A DNA stretch of 64,000 nt from G963663775 sp963663775 (GTDB taxonomy: Bacteria; Bacillota; Clostridia; Oscillospirales; Butyricicoccaceae). Within the stretch, counting starts at the first letter, position 1; the number at the start of each line of letters is the position of its first letter. Positions 1 to 9,018 of this stretch are shown here, piece after piece. A model generated the notes under the pieces. The model was not told the DNA's origin. It did not search any database and saw only the letters and a program-made list of their open reading frames with translations. The DNA is taken from positions 558,001-622,000 of the forward strand of contig OY760624.1 of assembly GCA_963663775.1 (NCBI GenBank), in the 5' to 3' direction. The position numbers were made by a program, and so were the translations under genes.

Positions 1-35
1 AAAGACAGAATCCTACCGGATTCTGTCTTTTTTGC
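1..35. terminator. Intrinsic terminator at the window edge
   Basis: A 13-bp perfect stem (1-13 with 18-30) with a four-base loop is followed by a T run on the plus strand. It lies just past the stop of tgt on the minus strand, so it may end tgt transcription, or a plus-strand gene outside the window, or both. Confidence 0.75.
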
Positions 36-48
36 AGTTTTAATCGTA

Positions 49-1191
49 TTAAATGCGTTTTGCCAGCACAGCGCTGTACTGCGCACGAAATGCCTCAAAT
101 GTGTCCTGTTCAATTTCCGTGCGGATGCGCTCCATCAAATGATTATAGAACCACAAATTATGCAGCACCAACAGACGCTGCGACAGCATTTCTCCCGCAC
201 GCAGCAAATGCCGCAAATATGCACGGCTAAACGAACGACAGGTCGGACAGCCGCAGCCTTCCTCAATTGGACGGTCATCGGTCTGATATTTGGCGTTTTG
301 GATATTGATAATGCCGTTCCAAGTAAACAAATGCCCATGCCGTGCGTTTCGGGTGGGCATGACACAGTCAAAGAAGTCCACCCCACGTGCCACCGCTTCA
401 ATGATATTGGACGGTGTGCCGACCCCCATCAAATACCGTGGCTTATGCACCGGCGCATGCGGCAGAACGGTATCCAAAATATGATACATCACATCATGGC
501 TTTCCCCAACCGCCAACCCGCCGATGGCATAACCCGGCAAATCCATCTCGGCGATTTCCTGCATGTGCTGGATGCGCAAATCATCATATGTGCCGCCTTG
601 ATTGATGCCGAACAGCAGCTGCTGCCGATTGACGGTATCTTCCTTGGCATTCAGCCGTGCCAATTCCTCTTTGCAGCGATGCAGCCAACGGGTTGTGCGG
701 TCAACCGATGCCTTGACATAGTCGTAGGTTGCTGGATTTTCCACACATTCGTCAAACGCCATTGCAATGTCCGACCCCAAATTGGACTGGATGCGCATGC
801 TTTCTTCCGGCCCCATAAAAATCTTGCGGCCATCCACATGGGAATGGAAATACACGCCCTCTTCCTTGATTTTGCGCAATTCAGACAGCGAAAACACCTG
901 AAATCCGCCGCTGTCTGTCAGCATCGGCCCTTCCCAACGCATAAACTTGTGCAGCCCCCCCATTTGGCGCACCACTTGGTCGCCCGGACGCACATGCAGA
1001 TGATAGGTGTTGGACAACTCCACTTGACAGCCGACTTCCTGCAAATCAAATGCGTCCACAGCACCCTTAATCGCACCCGCCGTGCCCACATTCATGAAAA
1101 CCGGTGTCTGCACCGCACCATGCGCCGTTTGGAAGGTGCCACGGCGTGCCTCACCGGATTTGTTCAATAACTCAAATGTTCCTACTTGCAT
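49..1191 (-). CDS. tgt: Queuine tRNA-ribosyltransferase
   Basis: Exchanges the guanine at the wobble position of GUN-anticodon tRNAs for preQ1 in queuosine synthesis; cytosolic. The 380-residue protein has the usual family length. Visible marks are DSGGFQ at 93-98, which carries an active-site Asp, the GGLAVGE loop, the DFFDCVMPTRNARHG stretch with the nucleophilic Asp, and a C-terminal zinc site built from CGCPTC and a later His. It lies 24 bases downstream of queA, the next enzyme in the same pathway, so the two are almost certainly co-transcribed. An intrinsic terminator follows directly. Assignment is secure. Confidence 0.97.
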   Translation of the reverse strand: MQVGTFELLNKSGEARRGTFQTAHGAVQTPVFMNVGTAGAIKGAVDAFDLQEVGCQVELSNTYHLHVRPGDQVVRQMGGLHKFMRWEGPMLTDSGGFQVFSLSELRKIKEEGVYFHSHVDGRKIFMGPEESMRIQSNLGSDIAMAFDECVENPATYDYVKASVDRTTRWLHRCKEELARLNAKEDTVNRQQLLFGINQGGTYDDLRIQHMQEIAEMDLPGYAIGGLAVGESHDVMYHILDTVLPHAPVHKPRYLMGVGTPSNIIEAVARGVDFFDCVMPTRNARHGHLFTWNGIINIQNAKYQTDDRPIEEGCGCPTCRSFSRAYLRHLLRAGEMLSQRLLVLHNLWFYNHLMERIRTEIEQDTFEAFRAQYSAVLAKRI

Positions 1192-1215
1192 AAAACTCCT
1201 ACTCTATTTCCCTTT

Positions 1216-2244
1216 TTAATAAATCAGCATGGAATCGCCAAACGAGAAAAAGCGATATTCTTCCGCAATCGCCTGCTGATAGGCATCCAGCACCGTTTCA
1301 CGCCCTGCAAAGGCAGAAATCAGCATCATCAGCGTGCTTTCCGGCAGATGAAAATTGGTCACCAGATGGTCAACGGTTTTAAACCGATAGCCCGGATACA
1401 TAAAAATATCCGTCCAACCGGACTGCTCTCGAACCATTCCCTGCTCATCGGAAATCGTTTCCAACGTACGGCAGGCAGTTGTGCCAACGGCAAACACTTG
1501 ATGTCCGTTTGCATGCGTTTCGTTGATGATGCGAGCGGTTTCTGCATCCATGGTGTAATATTCGGCGTGCATTTTGTGCGCCGTGACATCCTCCACCTTG
1601 ACAGGGCGGAACGTTCCCAATCCCACATGCAATGTGACATAGGCAAGCTGCACCCCTTTTTCCCGTATCTTCCCCAGCAGTTCCTCTGTGAAATGCAGTC
1701 CTGCGGTCGGTGCCGCCGCCGAACCCGGTGTTTTGGAATATACGGTTTGATAGCGTTCTTGGTTCTCTAACTTTTCCTTAATATAGGGCGGCAGGGGCAT
1801 CGTGCCTAGTTTCTCCAAAAGCTCCAAAAACACGCCTTCATACTGAAAGCGAATCATGCGGTTGCCGCTTTCCGCATCGACCGACTCCACTTTCGCCTGC
1901 AGCAGCCCATCGCCAAAGGTCAACTGCACGCCCTCTCGGGTTTTCTTGCCGGGACGGGTCAAGCATTCCCACAAGCCATCGCCCTTATCCGTCAGCAGCA
2001 CAACCTCAATCGGTGTCGTTCTGCCAACCGCCTGCCCCATCAACCGTGCCGGAATCACACGAGAATTGTTCATTACAAGCGTATCGCCTGGCTGCAAATA
2101 TTCCAGTAAATCGGTAAAATGGCGATGTAACACGCTGCCATCTGTGCGATTGAGCACCAACAGCCGTGACGCATCCCGCTGCTCGAGCGGATGCTGTGCA
2201 ATCAATCGTTCTGGTAAATCAAAATAAAAATCACTGGTTTTCAT
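1216..2244 (-). CDS. queA: S-adenosylmethionine:tRNA ribosyltransferase-isomerase
   Basis: Transfers and isomerises the ribose of S-adenosylmethionine onto preQ1-modified tRNA to give epoxyqueuosine. The 342-residue protein matches QueA over its whole length: the N-terminal DFYFDLPERLIAQ block, the central AGLHFT and TLHVGLGTFRPV motifs, and the C-terminal FHLPESTLMMLISAFAG block. It sits between the SpoIID-like gene and tgt in one minus-strand run with gaps of 21 and 24 bases. No promoter is obvious in the gap before it, so expression probably comes from upstream. Confidence 0.97.
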   Translation of the reverse strand: MKTSDFYFDLPERLIAQHPLEQRDASRLLVLNRTDGSVLHRHFTDLLEYLQPGDTLVMNNSRVIPARLMGQAVGRTTPIEVVLLTDKGDGLWECLTRPGKKTREGVQLTFGDGLLQAKVESVDAESGNRMIRFQYEGVFLELLEKLGTMPLPPYIKEKLENQERYQTVYSKTPGSAAAPTAGLHFTEELLGKIREKGVQLAYVTLHVGLGTFRPVKVEDVTAHKMHAEYYTMDAETARIINETHANGHQVFAVGTTACRTLETISDEQGMVREQSGWTDIFMYPGYRFKTVDHLVTNFHLPESTLMMLISAFAGRETVLDAYQQAIAEEYRFFSFGDSMLIY

Positions 2245-2265
2245 AGTACTCCACTTTTCTGCTGC

Positions 2266-3849
2266 TCAATTTACAATTTCAATGCCACTGAAATAAAATT
2301 TCAGAATCTGGTCATAGGTCATGCCTTGCTCTGCCATTGCCTTTGCGCCGCATTGGCTCATGCCCACCAAATGACCCCAGCCACGCCCGTCAAACGTAAA
2401 TTCTGTGGATGCCGTGGCATGCACTGTGCTGACCGCAGTGGCATTTACCGTGCCGTAAATGCTTTGTGCACCGCTCAAAATGCTGTCACCAATGCTCCCT
2501 GTCGTGGTGGGTTCTGTGGGCGTTGGTGTGGTGGGCGTTTCGTCCGCATCAAGGCTTCCCGCACCGTTTATCGTATAGCGTTGGCTATTCAGCCCAAACA
2601 CCGTGCGGCACTTGGCTTTCTCCAACATAACGGTGTTACCGCTTGTGTCCGTCACCGTGACCTGCAACACATTGCCCATTGCGGTTTTTTGGGTCACTGC
2701 CACATCCGTCACCGTACCAATGCTGTATCCTGCGTTTTGCAGCTTTGCCGCAACTTCCGCAGCGCTCAGTGTCACCGACCAAATGCCGTTGTATGCCGCT
2801 TGCGTATTTTCATAAGGGTCTTGCACGCCTTTCAGATAGCTATACGAGCCACCCCAGACATTTTCGGCATTTTCTGTTGCGCCGCCGTCCGCCGCAAAGA
2901 AGAAAAGCGTCACAGGACTACCGTCCACCACCGCATATTGCCCCACGGTCTGCTCCACTGCGCTGTCGGAATTGTCCGTTGCGCTGTTGCGTCCACGATA
3001 TACTTGGCAATCGGTCGTGTTGCACAAATCAAACCCTAACGCACTATGCTTATTCACACTCTGCATCGCATAGGAGCGTGCACAAACCGCCTGTGCCTTG
3101 AGTGCCTCCACGCTCCAATCTGGACTCATCTCATAGGGCACAACACCCTTCACATAATCCTCCAGTTCTACATAGTTTATCACAGAGAGATTACTGTTTG
3201 CCGTGCGCAAATACGCAAAGTTTCCATAATATTTGTAACCTTTAAACCATGTCACAGGCTTGTCTGCGCCCTGTGGTACGATTGCAAACAGGTCACTGCC
3301 GTCATAGCTGAACAAAACCGTTCCCGTGTCGGTCTGCGCCACCGTCACACCGGTCGCAGCGCCGCCTACTGCGGTCTGCCCATCGCCTGCCGCCGCCTGT
3401 GCCGCCGCAAGCGTCGCATAATTGCCGATACGCACATGATAGCTGCCGTCATAAGACACAAAGCCGCCTGCCGCCGCTGCCGCCGCTGCTGCCTCGCTTT
3501 GTGACGAATAGGAAGCGTCCATCTGCACATGATAGGCACCAACCGTGGGGGTCCCTGTCGTTTCTTCATATGTATTGCTGGAGGACTTTGCATAACTGCT
3601 TTCTGCCTTGAGCATCACCAGCTTGGTTGCAGAAATGGAAAAAAGGCTGTGAAATGTTTTTGCGCTGTCATAATATCCCGCCTGATAGCCACTGCCCTGC
3701 TCATTTTGCAGCTGCGGTGCTGCCAATGCATTGCCGCTGTAATACAGACCGATGCGCAGAATCAAACTGGTGTCTGCTGCCGCAACAGACGATGCCGGCA
3801 CCATCATCAGCGTACAGACAACAAGCAAAATGCTCAAAAATCGTTTCAT
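2266..3849 (-). CDS. SpoIID/LytB-domain exported protein with SPOR-like N-terminal region
   Basis: A 527-residue protein with a signal peptide (about residues 1-24). It continues through an Ala-rich segment containing SPOR-like units (YHVQMD..., YHVRIGNYATLAAAQ) into a SpoIID/LytB domain at about 200-400. That domain shows the PYEMSPDWSVEALKAQAVCARSY block, with the Glu used by SpoIID lytic transglycosylases, and ends with GRGWGHLVGMSQCGA. The family cleaves or binds denuded peptidoglycan; SpoIID itself acts in engulfment during sporulation, but LytB-type relatives occur outside sporulation. Next to queA/tgt rather than spoIIR/spoIIQ, it is more likely a vegetative cell-wall protein. Start is an ATG with AGGAGG eleven bases upstream. 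Confidence 0.85.
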   Translation of the reverse strand: MKRFLSILLVVCTLMMVPASSVAAADTSLILRIGLYYSGNALAAPQLQNEQGSGYQAGYYDSAKTFHSLFSISATKLVMLKAESSYAKSSSNTYEETTGTPTVGAYHVQMDASYSSQSEAAAAAAAAGGFVSYDGSYHVRIGNYATLAAAQAAAGDGQTAVGGAATGVTVAQTDTGTVLFSYDGSDLFAIVPQGADKPVTWFKGYKYYGNFAYLRTANSNLSVINYVELEDYVKGVVPYEMSPDWSVEALKAQAVCARSYAMQSVNKHSALGFDLCNTTDCQVYRGRNSATDNSDSAVEQTVGQYAVVDGSPVTLFFFAADGGATENAENVWGGSYSYLKGVQDPYENTQAAYNGIWSVTLSAAEVAAKLQNAGYSIGTVTDVAVTQKTAMGNVLQVTVTDTSGNTVMLEKAKCRTVFGLNSQRYTINGAGSLDADETPTTPTPTEPTTTGSIGDSILSGAQSIYGTVNATAVSTVHATASTEFTFDGRGWGHLVGMSQCGAKAMAEQGMTYDQILKFYFSGIEIVN

Positions 3850-3873
3850 TATTGAAATTTCCTCCTCTTTCTA

Positions 3874-3902
3874 TTGACAAATAATGCACAGTACACTACA
3901 AT
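3874..3902 (+). promoter_or_regulatory. SigA-type promoter of the asd-dapA-dapB operon
   Basis: TTGACA at 3874-3879 and TACAAT at 3897-3902 are separated by 17 bases. The predicted start falls near 3910, about 25 bases before the lysine riboswitch, the expected geometry for a riboswitch leader. Confidence 0.85.
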
Positions 3903-3933
3903 GGAATAGAGATTCTGCTCATGTAAAATTGGA

Positions 3934-4105
3934 CGGATAGAGGCGCGGACTTCATCAGTATCTTCCCCGAGGACACACAGACCGAGGACGGGAAGCGAAA
4001 GGGGCAGTCCGCCGAAGGCAGCCTTGCGGTGTGGCAAAACTGTCTGGACAGCTTGGATAATATCGAACTGTCTGTCACCGAGAACCCCCGGTGGAGTGCT
4101 ATCAC
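3934..4105 (+). promoter_or_regulatory. Lysine riboswitch (L box)
   Basis: The leader carries the conserved L-box blocks in order: GATAGAGGCGC at the 5' side, AGTA, AAAGGGG, GCCGAAGG, a CTGTCTGGACAG hairpin, and GGTGGAGTGCTATC closing P1 with GATAG (3936-3940 with about 4099-4103). Size and order match the lysine aptamer. It is followed by a terminator and then asd, so lysine binding should terminate transcription before the operon. Rated from motif order, without a covariance search. Confidence 0.93.
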
Positions 4106-4153
4106 AATGCGGAAGAAGGTTTTGCGCTCTTTTTTCCATTATAGTATAGCCCG

Positions 4154-4178
4154 AACCGGTTTGCAACCGGTTTTTTCT
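4154..4178 (+). terminator. Riboswitch-controlled terminator before asd
   Basis: AACCGGTT (4154-4161) pairs with a second AACCGGTT (4165-4172) around a 3-base loop and runs into TTTTTTCTTTT. It is the expression platform of the upstream lysine aptamer and lies about 95 bases before the asd start. Confidence 0.85.
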
Positions 4179-4271
4179 TTTGCCTTTTGCCACCTCAGCA
4201 CGATTGGCATCGTTCTTTCGATGGAAGAACCTCGAAAATGGCGCATCTATAGTTTAGGAGGAAGTATGATT

Positions 4272-5351
4272 ATGAAGCAGTATAATGTTGGCATCGTGGG
4301 TGCAACCGGTATGGTTGGACAGCGTTTTTCGCTACTTTTGGAAAACCATCCGTGGTTTCACGTGGTAGCCATCGCCGCATCCAGCCGCAACGCCGGCAAA
4401 ACCTATGCCGAAGCTTGCGAAGGCCGCTGGAAAATGAGCGTTCCCATGCCGGAAAAAATGAAGGATATGGTCATGCTGGATGCAGACGCAGATGCTGAAA
4501 AGCTGGTATCCCAAGTAGATTTCATTTTCTGTGCAGTTGATATGAAGAAGGAAGAAATCCGTGCACTGGAAGAACGCTATGCAAAGCTGGAATGCCCTGT
4601 GGTTTCCAACAACAGCGCACATCGCTTCACGCCCGATGTGCCGATGATTATTCCGGAAATCAACCCAGAGCACGCAGAAATCATTCCGGCTCAGCGCAAG
4701 CGTTTGGGCACAAAGCGTGGTTTCATTTCCGTCAAGTCCAACTGCTCCATCCAAAGCTATGTGCCGGCATTGACCGCCCTCAAAGCATTTGAGCCGACCG
4801 AGGTTGCCGTGTGCACCTATCAAGCGATTTCCGGCGCAGGCAAAAATTTTGAAACCTGGCCCGAAATGCTCGACAACGTCATCCCCTACATCGGCGGCGA
4901 AGAAGAAAAGTCGGAAAAAGAACCCATGAAGGTTTGGGGGCATGTCGATGGTGACCACATCGAAAATGCCACTTCCCCCAAGATTACTGCGCAGTGCCTG
5001 CGTGTGCCGGTTTCCGATGGACATATGGCGGCGGCATTCGTAAAGTTTGCGAAAAAGCCGACCCGTGACGAAATTCTTTCCTGCTGGAAGAATTATTCCG
5101 GTCGTGCACAGGAGCTGCAGCTGCCGTCTGCGCCGCAGCATTTCCTGACCTATTTTGAAGAAGACAACCGCCCGCAAACCAAGCTGGACCGTGATTTAGA
5201 AGGCGGCATGGGCGTTTCCATCGGTCGTTTACGTGAAGACACCATTTATGATTATAAGTTTGTCAGCCTTTCCCACAACACCCTGCGTGGTGCGGCAGGC
5301 GGCGCTGTTCTGATGGCAGAACTGCTCTGCGCAGAAGGCTATATGGACTAA
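4272..5351 (+). CDS. asd: Aspartate-semialdehyde dehydrogenase, archaeal/fungal-type
   Basis: Reduces aspartyl phosphate to aspartate semialdehyde, the branch point to lysine/DAP, threonine and methionine. The 359-residue protein starts with the NADP-binding GATGMVGQRF motif; KSNCSIQ contains the catalytic Cys, and the downstream SGAGKNF and HxxxLRGAAGGAVL regions fit the archaeal/fungal branch of Asd rather than the classical enterobacterial one. I chose ATG 4272 because AGGAGG at 4256-4261 is 10 bases upstream; ATG 4266 is the alternative. The frame stays open upstream through the riboswitch, which is not coding. It heads asd-dapA-dapB under lysine riboswitch control. Confidence 0.95.
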   Translation: MKQYNVGIVGATGMVGQRFSLLLENHPWFHVVAIAASSRNAGKTYAEACEGRWKMSVPMPEKMKDMVMLDADADAEKLVSQVDFIFCAVDMKKEEIRALEERYAKLECPVVSNNSAHRFTPDVPMIIPEINPEHAEIIPAQRKRLGTKRGFISVKSNCSIQSYVPALTALKAFEPTEVAVCTYQAISGAGKNFETWPEMLDNVIPYIGGEEEKSEKEPMKVWGHVDGDHIENATSPKITAQCLRVPVSDGHMAAAFVKFAKKPTRDEILSCWKNYSGRAQELQLPSAPQHFLTYFEEDNRPQTKLDRDLEGGMGVSIGRLREDTIYDYKFVSLSHNTLRGAAGGAVLMAELLCAEGYMD

Positions 5352-5388
5352 TGATAAACATCGTTTCCGTTTTAGGAGGTCATCTTTT

Positions 5389-6285
5389 ATGAAACATCCC
5401 GTATTTACCGGCGCATCGGTTGCTGTCATTACCCCTTTCACGCAAACCGGCCAGGTCGATTACGCGGAATTTAAAAAAATTCTGGATTATCAGATTGCAC
5501 ACGGCACCGATGCGATTACCATTGTCGGCACAACGGGCGAATCCTCTTCCCTGCATGACAAAGAGCATCGGGAAGTGCTTGCCTTCGGCGTGGAATACAT
5601 CAACCACCGTGTGCCCGTCATCGCTGGTACGGGTTCCAACCACACGGATTATGCGGTTGCACTCACGCAATTTGCCAAGGAGTGCGGGGCAGATGCCGTG
5701 CTGTCTGTGACACCATATTACAACAAAACCACCCAGCGTGGTCTAATCAAGCATTTTGAAACGATTGCCGACAGTGCAGATATTCCGGTGATTTTATACA
5801 ATGTACCCTCCCGCACGGGCATGACCATTCGTCCGGAAACCTACCTTACACTTTCCAAACACCCCAATATCAACGGCGCAAAGGAAGCCAGCGGCGATTT
5901 TTCGGCGATTGCAGAAGCGATGCATCTGTGCGGCGATGACCTCAACTTCTGGTCGGGAAATGATGACCAAATCGTGCCGTTGATGGCAATGGGCGGTAAG
6001 GGCGTGATTTCTGTGCTGTCCAATGTGGCACCGCAGGTCAGCCATGACATTGCCGCAGCTTGTCTTGCAGGGGATTTCCAAGAAGCAACCCGCCTGCAAC
6101 TGCACTATCTGCCGCTGATTAACGCCCTCTTCACCGAAGTGAACCCCATTCCGGTCAAGGCAGGCATGGAACTGCTCGGTTGGCAGACTGGCGATGTACG
6201 CATGCCCTTGGTGTCCCTCAGCGAAGAACACCGTGCCCTGCTCCAACGCACGCTGGATGCGTTCGGCTGCACCATCCAAGCATAA
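5389..6285 (+). CDS. dapA: 4-hydroxy-tetrahydrodipicolinate synthase
   Basis: Condenses pyruvate with aspartate semialdehyde, the first committed step of DAP/lysine synthesis. The 298-residue TIM-barrel protein shows GTTGES at 47-52, the catalytic Tyr137 in YNVPSRTG, and the Schiff-base Lys165 in GAKEASGD. It follows asd by 37 bases with an AGGAGG site at 5374-5379. Because lysine feedback may act through the riboswitch, the enzyme itself need not be lysine-inhibited; the sequence does not decide this. Confidence 0.97.
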   Translation: MKHPVFTGASVAVITPFTQTGQVDYAEFKKILDYQIAHGTDAITIVGTTGESSSLHDKEHREVLAFGVEYINHRVPVIAGTGSNHTDYAVALTQFAKECGADAVLSVTPYYNKTTQRGLIKHFETIADSADIPVILYNVPSRTGMTIRPETYLTLSKHPNINGAKEASGDFSAIAEAMHLCGDDLNFWSGNDDQIVPLMAMGGKGVISVLSNVAPQVSHDIAAACLAGDFQEATRLQLHYLPLINALFTEVNPIPVKAGMELLGWQTGDVRMPLVSLSEEHRALLQRTLDAFGCTIQA

Positions 6286-6325
6286 TTGCCCCTGCGGCAC
6301 AGAAAGATAAAGGAGTACCGAAATC

Positions 6326-7087
6326 ATGCTTAGAATTGCACTTTCCGGCTGTAACGGTCGCATGGGTCGTGTTATCACGGACATTTGTGCGCAAAAAAAT
6401 GATTTGAAAATTGTTGCGGGATTTGATATTACGGGAGAAAAGCTTTCCGATTTTCCGGTTTACACCGACCCGTTTGAGTTTACGGGTGCGTGTGATGTTA
6501 TCATTGATTTTTCCAACATCGCCTCGACCGAAAGCCTGCTGCACTACTGCACCAAAACCAAAACCCCCATTGTCATCTGCACCACGGGTCACAGCGAAGC
6601 GGATTTGGAAAAAATCCAGCAAGCTTCCACGCAGGTTCCGGTGTTTCGTTCGGGCAACATGTCCCTCGGCATCAATTTGATGCTGGAACTGCTGCAAAAG
6701 TGTGCACGTGTTCTAGGTGACGGGTTTGATGTGGAAATCATCGAAAAACACCACAACCAGAAACTCGACGCCCCTTCCGGCACAGCACTGATGCTTGCCG
6801 ATGCGGTCGCCGATGCACTTCCTTATGACGCAGACTATGTCTATGACCGTCAGCCGCGCCGTGAAAAGCGTTCCCCGCACGAAATCGGCATTTCTGCCAT
6901 TCGAGGCGGCACGATTGTCGGCGAACACAGCGTGCTGTTCTGCGGTCGTGACGAAGTCATTGAGCTGACCCATATTGCACAATCTCGTGAAGTTTTCGCA
7001 GTGGGTGCGGTCAATGCCGCCGTTTTTCTGGCGGGATGCACCTCCCCGAAACTGTACAACATGCAGGACGTTGTCGCTGCGATGTAA
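6326..7087 (+). CDS. dapB: 4-hydroxy-tetrahydrodipicolinate reductase
   Basis: NAD(P)H-dependent second step of the DAP pathway. The 253-residue protein has the nucleotide-binding GCNGRMG motif at residues 8-14, CTTGH near 86-89, the catalytic EKHHNQKLDAPSGTA block (His142/143 and Lys146), and a RGGTIVGEH region near the C-terminus. It is 40 bases downstream of dapA with AAAGGAG before the ATG, and a terminator follows within ten bases, closing the riboswitch-controlled operon. Confidence 0.97.
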   Translation: MLRIALSGCNGRMGRVITDICAQKNDLKIVAGFDITGEKLSDFPVYTDPFEFTGACDVIIDFSNIASTESLLHYCTKTKTPIVICTTGHSEADLEKIQQASTQVPVFRSGNMSLGINLMLELLQKCARVLGDGFDVEIIEKHHNQKLDAPSGTALMLADAVADALPYDADYVYDRQPRREKRSPHEIGISAIRGGTIVGEHSVLFCGRDEVIELTHIAQSREVFAVGAVNAAVFLAGCTSPKLYNMQDVVAAM

Positions 7088-7090
7088 TCA

Positions 7091-7133
7091 AAAAAGCCCC
7101 TTCTATGCACCACCGTGCACGGGAGGGGTTTTT
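7091..7133 (+). terminator. Terminator after dapB
   Basis: CCCCTTC pairs with GGGAGGGG around an inner TGCAC/GTGCA stem, followed by TTTTT. It ends the asd-dapA-dapB transcript. The radical SAM gene starts 23 bases later, so it may be reached by read-through or by a promoter I could not recognise. Confidence 0.7.
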
Positions 7134-7155
7134 GCCAAAAGGAGCGATTGTCCTC

Positions 7156-8037
7156 ATGTCCTGCAACCTTTGTCCACGGCAGTGCGATGCTGACCGAACA
7201 GATGGCACGGTTGGATTCTGCGGTGCTGCGGCGCAGATAAAAATTGCACGTGCCGCCCTGCATCCTTGGGAAGAACCCTGCATTTCCGGCACAAAAGGGG
7301 CGGGCACCGTGTTTTTTTCCCACTGTACCTTGCGCTGTGTATATTGCCAAAATCGCACCATCAGCGGACAAGACGCCCAAGGGCGCACGGTATCCACTGC
7401 ACAGCTTGCCGAAATGTTTTTGAAGTTGCAGACCCAAGGTGCGCATAATATTGCGCTTGTCACCCCCGACCATTATGTGCCGCAACTCCTTGAAGTGCTT
7501 GCACTGGCACGCAACCGTGGTTTGACCCTGCCAATCGTCTACAATTGCAGCGGATACGAAACGGTTTCCACGCTGCAGCAACTGGATGGCTTTGTGGATG
7601 TCTATCTGCCTGATTTCAAATATTACAGCAGCTATTATGCGGCACGATACTCCCACGCACCGGATTATTTTGAAATTGCCTCGGATGCCATCTTTGAAAT
7701 GCTGCGACAGGTCGGTGTACCGCAGTACACCGCAGATGGCTTACTGCAGCGTGGGGTGTTGGTGCGGCATTTGATGCTGCCAAGCCTTGCAGGGGATACG
7801 GCACAAGTCCTACGCCATCTGGCAGAGCGATTCGGTGACCGCATTTTGGTCAGCTTACTGCGGCAATACACGCCCATTGCAATGGAAGCGTATCCGGAAC
7901 TCGACCGCACCATTACCGATGCGGAATATGAGGAAGCAGTCGAACAATTTGCATCCCTCGGTCTTTGCGGCTATCTGCAGGACGGGGAATCCATTGGCGA
8001 AAGCTTCATTCCCGCATGGGAGCTTCCCGCACGATAA
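7156..8037 (+). CDS. Radical SAM protein, PflX/COG1313-like
   Basis: A 294-residue protein with the radical SAM cluster motif CTLRCVYC (Cys57, 61, 64) preceded by an N-terminal Cys-rich segment CNLCPRQC plus a further Cys (residues 3-22). This arrangement is typical of the PflX group (COG1313), relatives of pyruvate formate-lyase activating enzyme with no settled substrate. No glycyl radical enzyme gene is nearby, so it is not an obvious activase partner. I start at ATG 7156, with AAAAGGAG upstream; an in-frame start at 7036 lies inside dapB and its terminator and is unlikely. Confidence 0.85.
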   Translation: MSCNLCPRQCDADRTDGTVGFCGAAAQIKIARAALHPWEEPCISGTKGAGTVFFSHCTLRCVYCQNRTISGQDAQGRTVSTAQLAEMFLKLQTQGAHNIALVTPDHYVPQLLEVLALARNRGLTLPIVYNCSGYETVSTLQQLDGFVDVYLPDFKYYSSYYAARYSHAPDYFEIASDAIFEMLRQVGVPQYTADGLLQRGVLVRHLMLPSLAGDTAQVLRHLAERFGDRILVSLLRQYTPIAMEAYPELDRTITDAEYEEAVEQFASLGLCGYLQDGESIGESFIPAWELPAR

Positions 8038-8051
8038 ACGCTCTGTTTTTC

Positions 8052-8080
8052 TTGCATACTTCCCTAAAAACCACTATAAT
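8052..8080 (+). promoter_or_regulatory. Promoter of the aldo/keto reductase gene
   Basis: TTGCAT at 8052-8057 and TATAAT at 8075-8080 are 17 bases apart, ending 42 bases before the ATG. Confidence 0.75.
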
Positions 8081-8122
8081 GTTAGAGAAAACACATGACT
8101 ATTGTACTGAAAGGACTGTTTT

Positions 8123-8971
8123 ATGAACTCCATTCAAGACCGCATCCCTCTGCAAAACGGCACCTCTATCCCGTGCATGGGGTTTGGCACATGGAAAATG
8201 CCCGCAGATGTCGCAACCAATGCCGTGTTGGAAGCCATCCATGCAGGCTATCGCCATATTGACACTGCAACGGCTTACAAAAATGAGGAAGCGGTTGGTG
8301 CAGGCATTCGTGCGTCGGGCGTGGCACGTGAAGACCTATTTGTCACCACCAAACTGTGGAATCCTGACCAAGGCTATACCGCTACCCTCGCCGCCTGCGA
8401 CCGCAGTTTGCAGCAGCTCGGCATGGACTATTTGGATTTGTATTTGATTCATTGGCCGCATGACCGCAAATATTTTGACAATTGGGAAGAAATGAATGCC
8501 GAAACATGGCGTGCCTTTGAGGAGCTTTACCAGTCCGGCAAAGTTCGTGCCATCGGTCTTAGCAATTTCCGTCCACACCATGTGGATAACATTTTGCAGC
8601 ACTGCTCTGTGCGTCCCATGGTGGACCAAGTGGAAATCCATCCCGGCATGCCGCAGGACGAAATGCTCGCTTACTGCCGTGAGCAGAATATGCTCGTGGA
8701 AGCTTGGAGTCCGCTTTCCACCGGTAAAATCTTTTCTGTGCCGGAATTGCAGGCACTGGCTGAAAAATATGGGAAAAGCATTGCACAGGTTTGTCTGCGC
8801 TGGCATGTACAGCGGGGCATCCTGCCAATCCCCAAATCGGTGACGCCGTCACGCATTGCAGAAAATGCGCAGGTGTTTGATTTTGCATTGGACGATGCCG
8901 ATATGGCTGCCATCAGTGCGCTGACCGACTGTGGGTATTCTGGCTTAGACCCCGATAATCTGATTTACTAA
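8123..8971 (+). CDS. Aldo/keto reductase
   Basis: NAD(P)H-dependent carbonyl reductase of the AKR superfamily, a cytosolic TIM barrel. The 282-residue protein has the full catalytic tetrad Asp47, Tyr52, Lys77 and His110 (DTATAY, TKLW, LIHW), the IGLSNF strand and the IPKSVTPSRIAEN cofactor-binding motif near the C-terminus. It resembles the 2,5-diketo-gluconate reductase/YvgN group, but the substrate cannot be read from sequence. It is monocistronic: its own promoter lies upstream and a strong bidirectional terminator downstream. Confidence 0.92.
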   Translation: MNSIQDRIPLQNGTSIPCMGFGTWKMPADVATNAVLEAIHAGYRHIDTATAYKNEEAVGAGIRASGVAREDLFVTTKLWNPDQGYTATLAACDRSLQQLGMDYLDLYLIHWPHDRKYFDNWEEMNAETWRAFEELYQSGKVRAIGLSNFRPHHVDNILQHCSVRPMVDQVEIHPGMPQDEMLAYCREQNMLVEAWSPLSTGKIFSVPELQALAEKYGKSIAQVCLRWHVQRGILPIPKSVTPSRIAENAQVFDFALDDADMAAISALTDCGYSGLDPDNLIY

Positions 8972-8981
8972 ACCCACCCGC

Positions 8982-9018
8982 AAAAAACGCTCGTGTTTTC
9001 CAACACGAGCGTTTTTTT
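8982..9018. terminator. Bidirectional terminator between aldo/keto reductase and the phosphate operon
   Basis: CGCTCGTGTT (8988-8997) pairs perfectly with AACACGAGCG (9002-9011), flanked by A and T runs on both sides, so it can stop both the plus-strand reductase and the minus-strand histidine kinase transcripts. Confidence 0.9.

Noticed and set aside
139..1170. 343-codon plus-strand open frame
   Set aside because: It is antisense to tgt, which has clear family motifs; the translation is His/Cys/Gln-rich without any motif.
3849..4193. 114-codon minus-strand frame before the SpoIID-like gene
   Set aside because: It lies across the lysine riboswitch and terminator and has no protein-like character.
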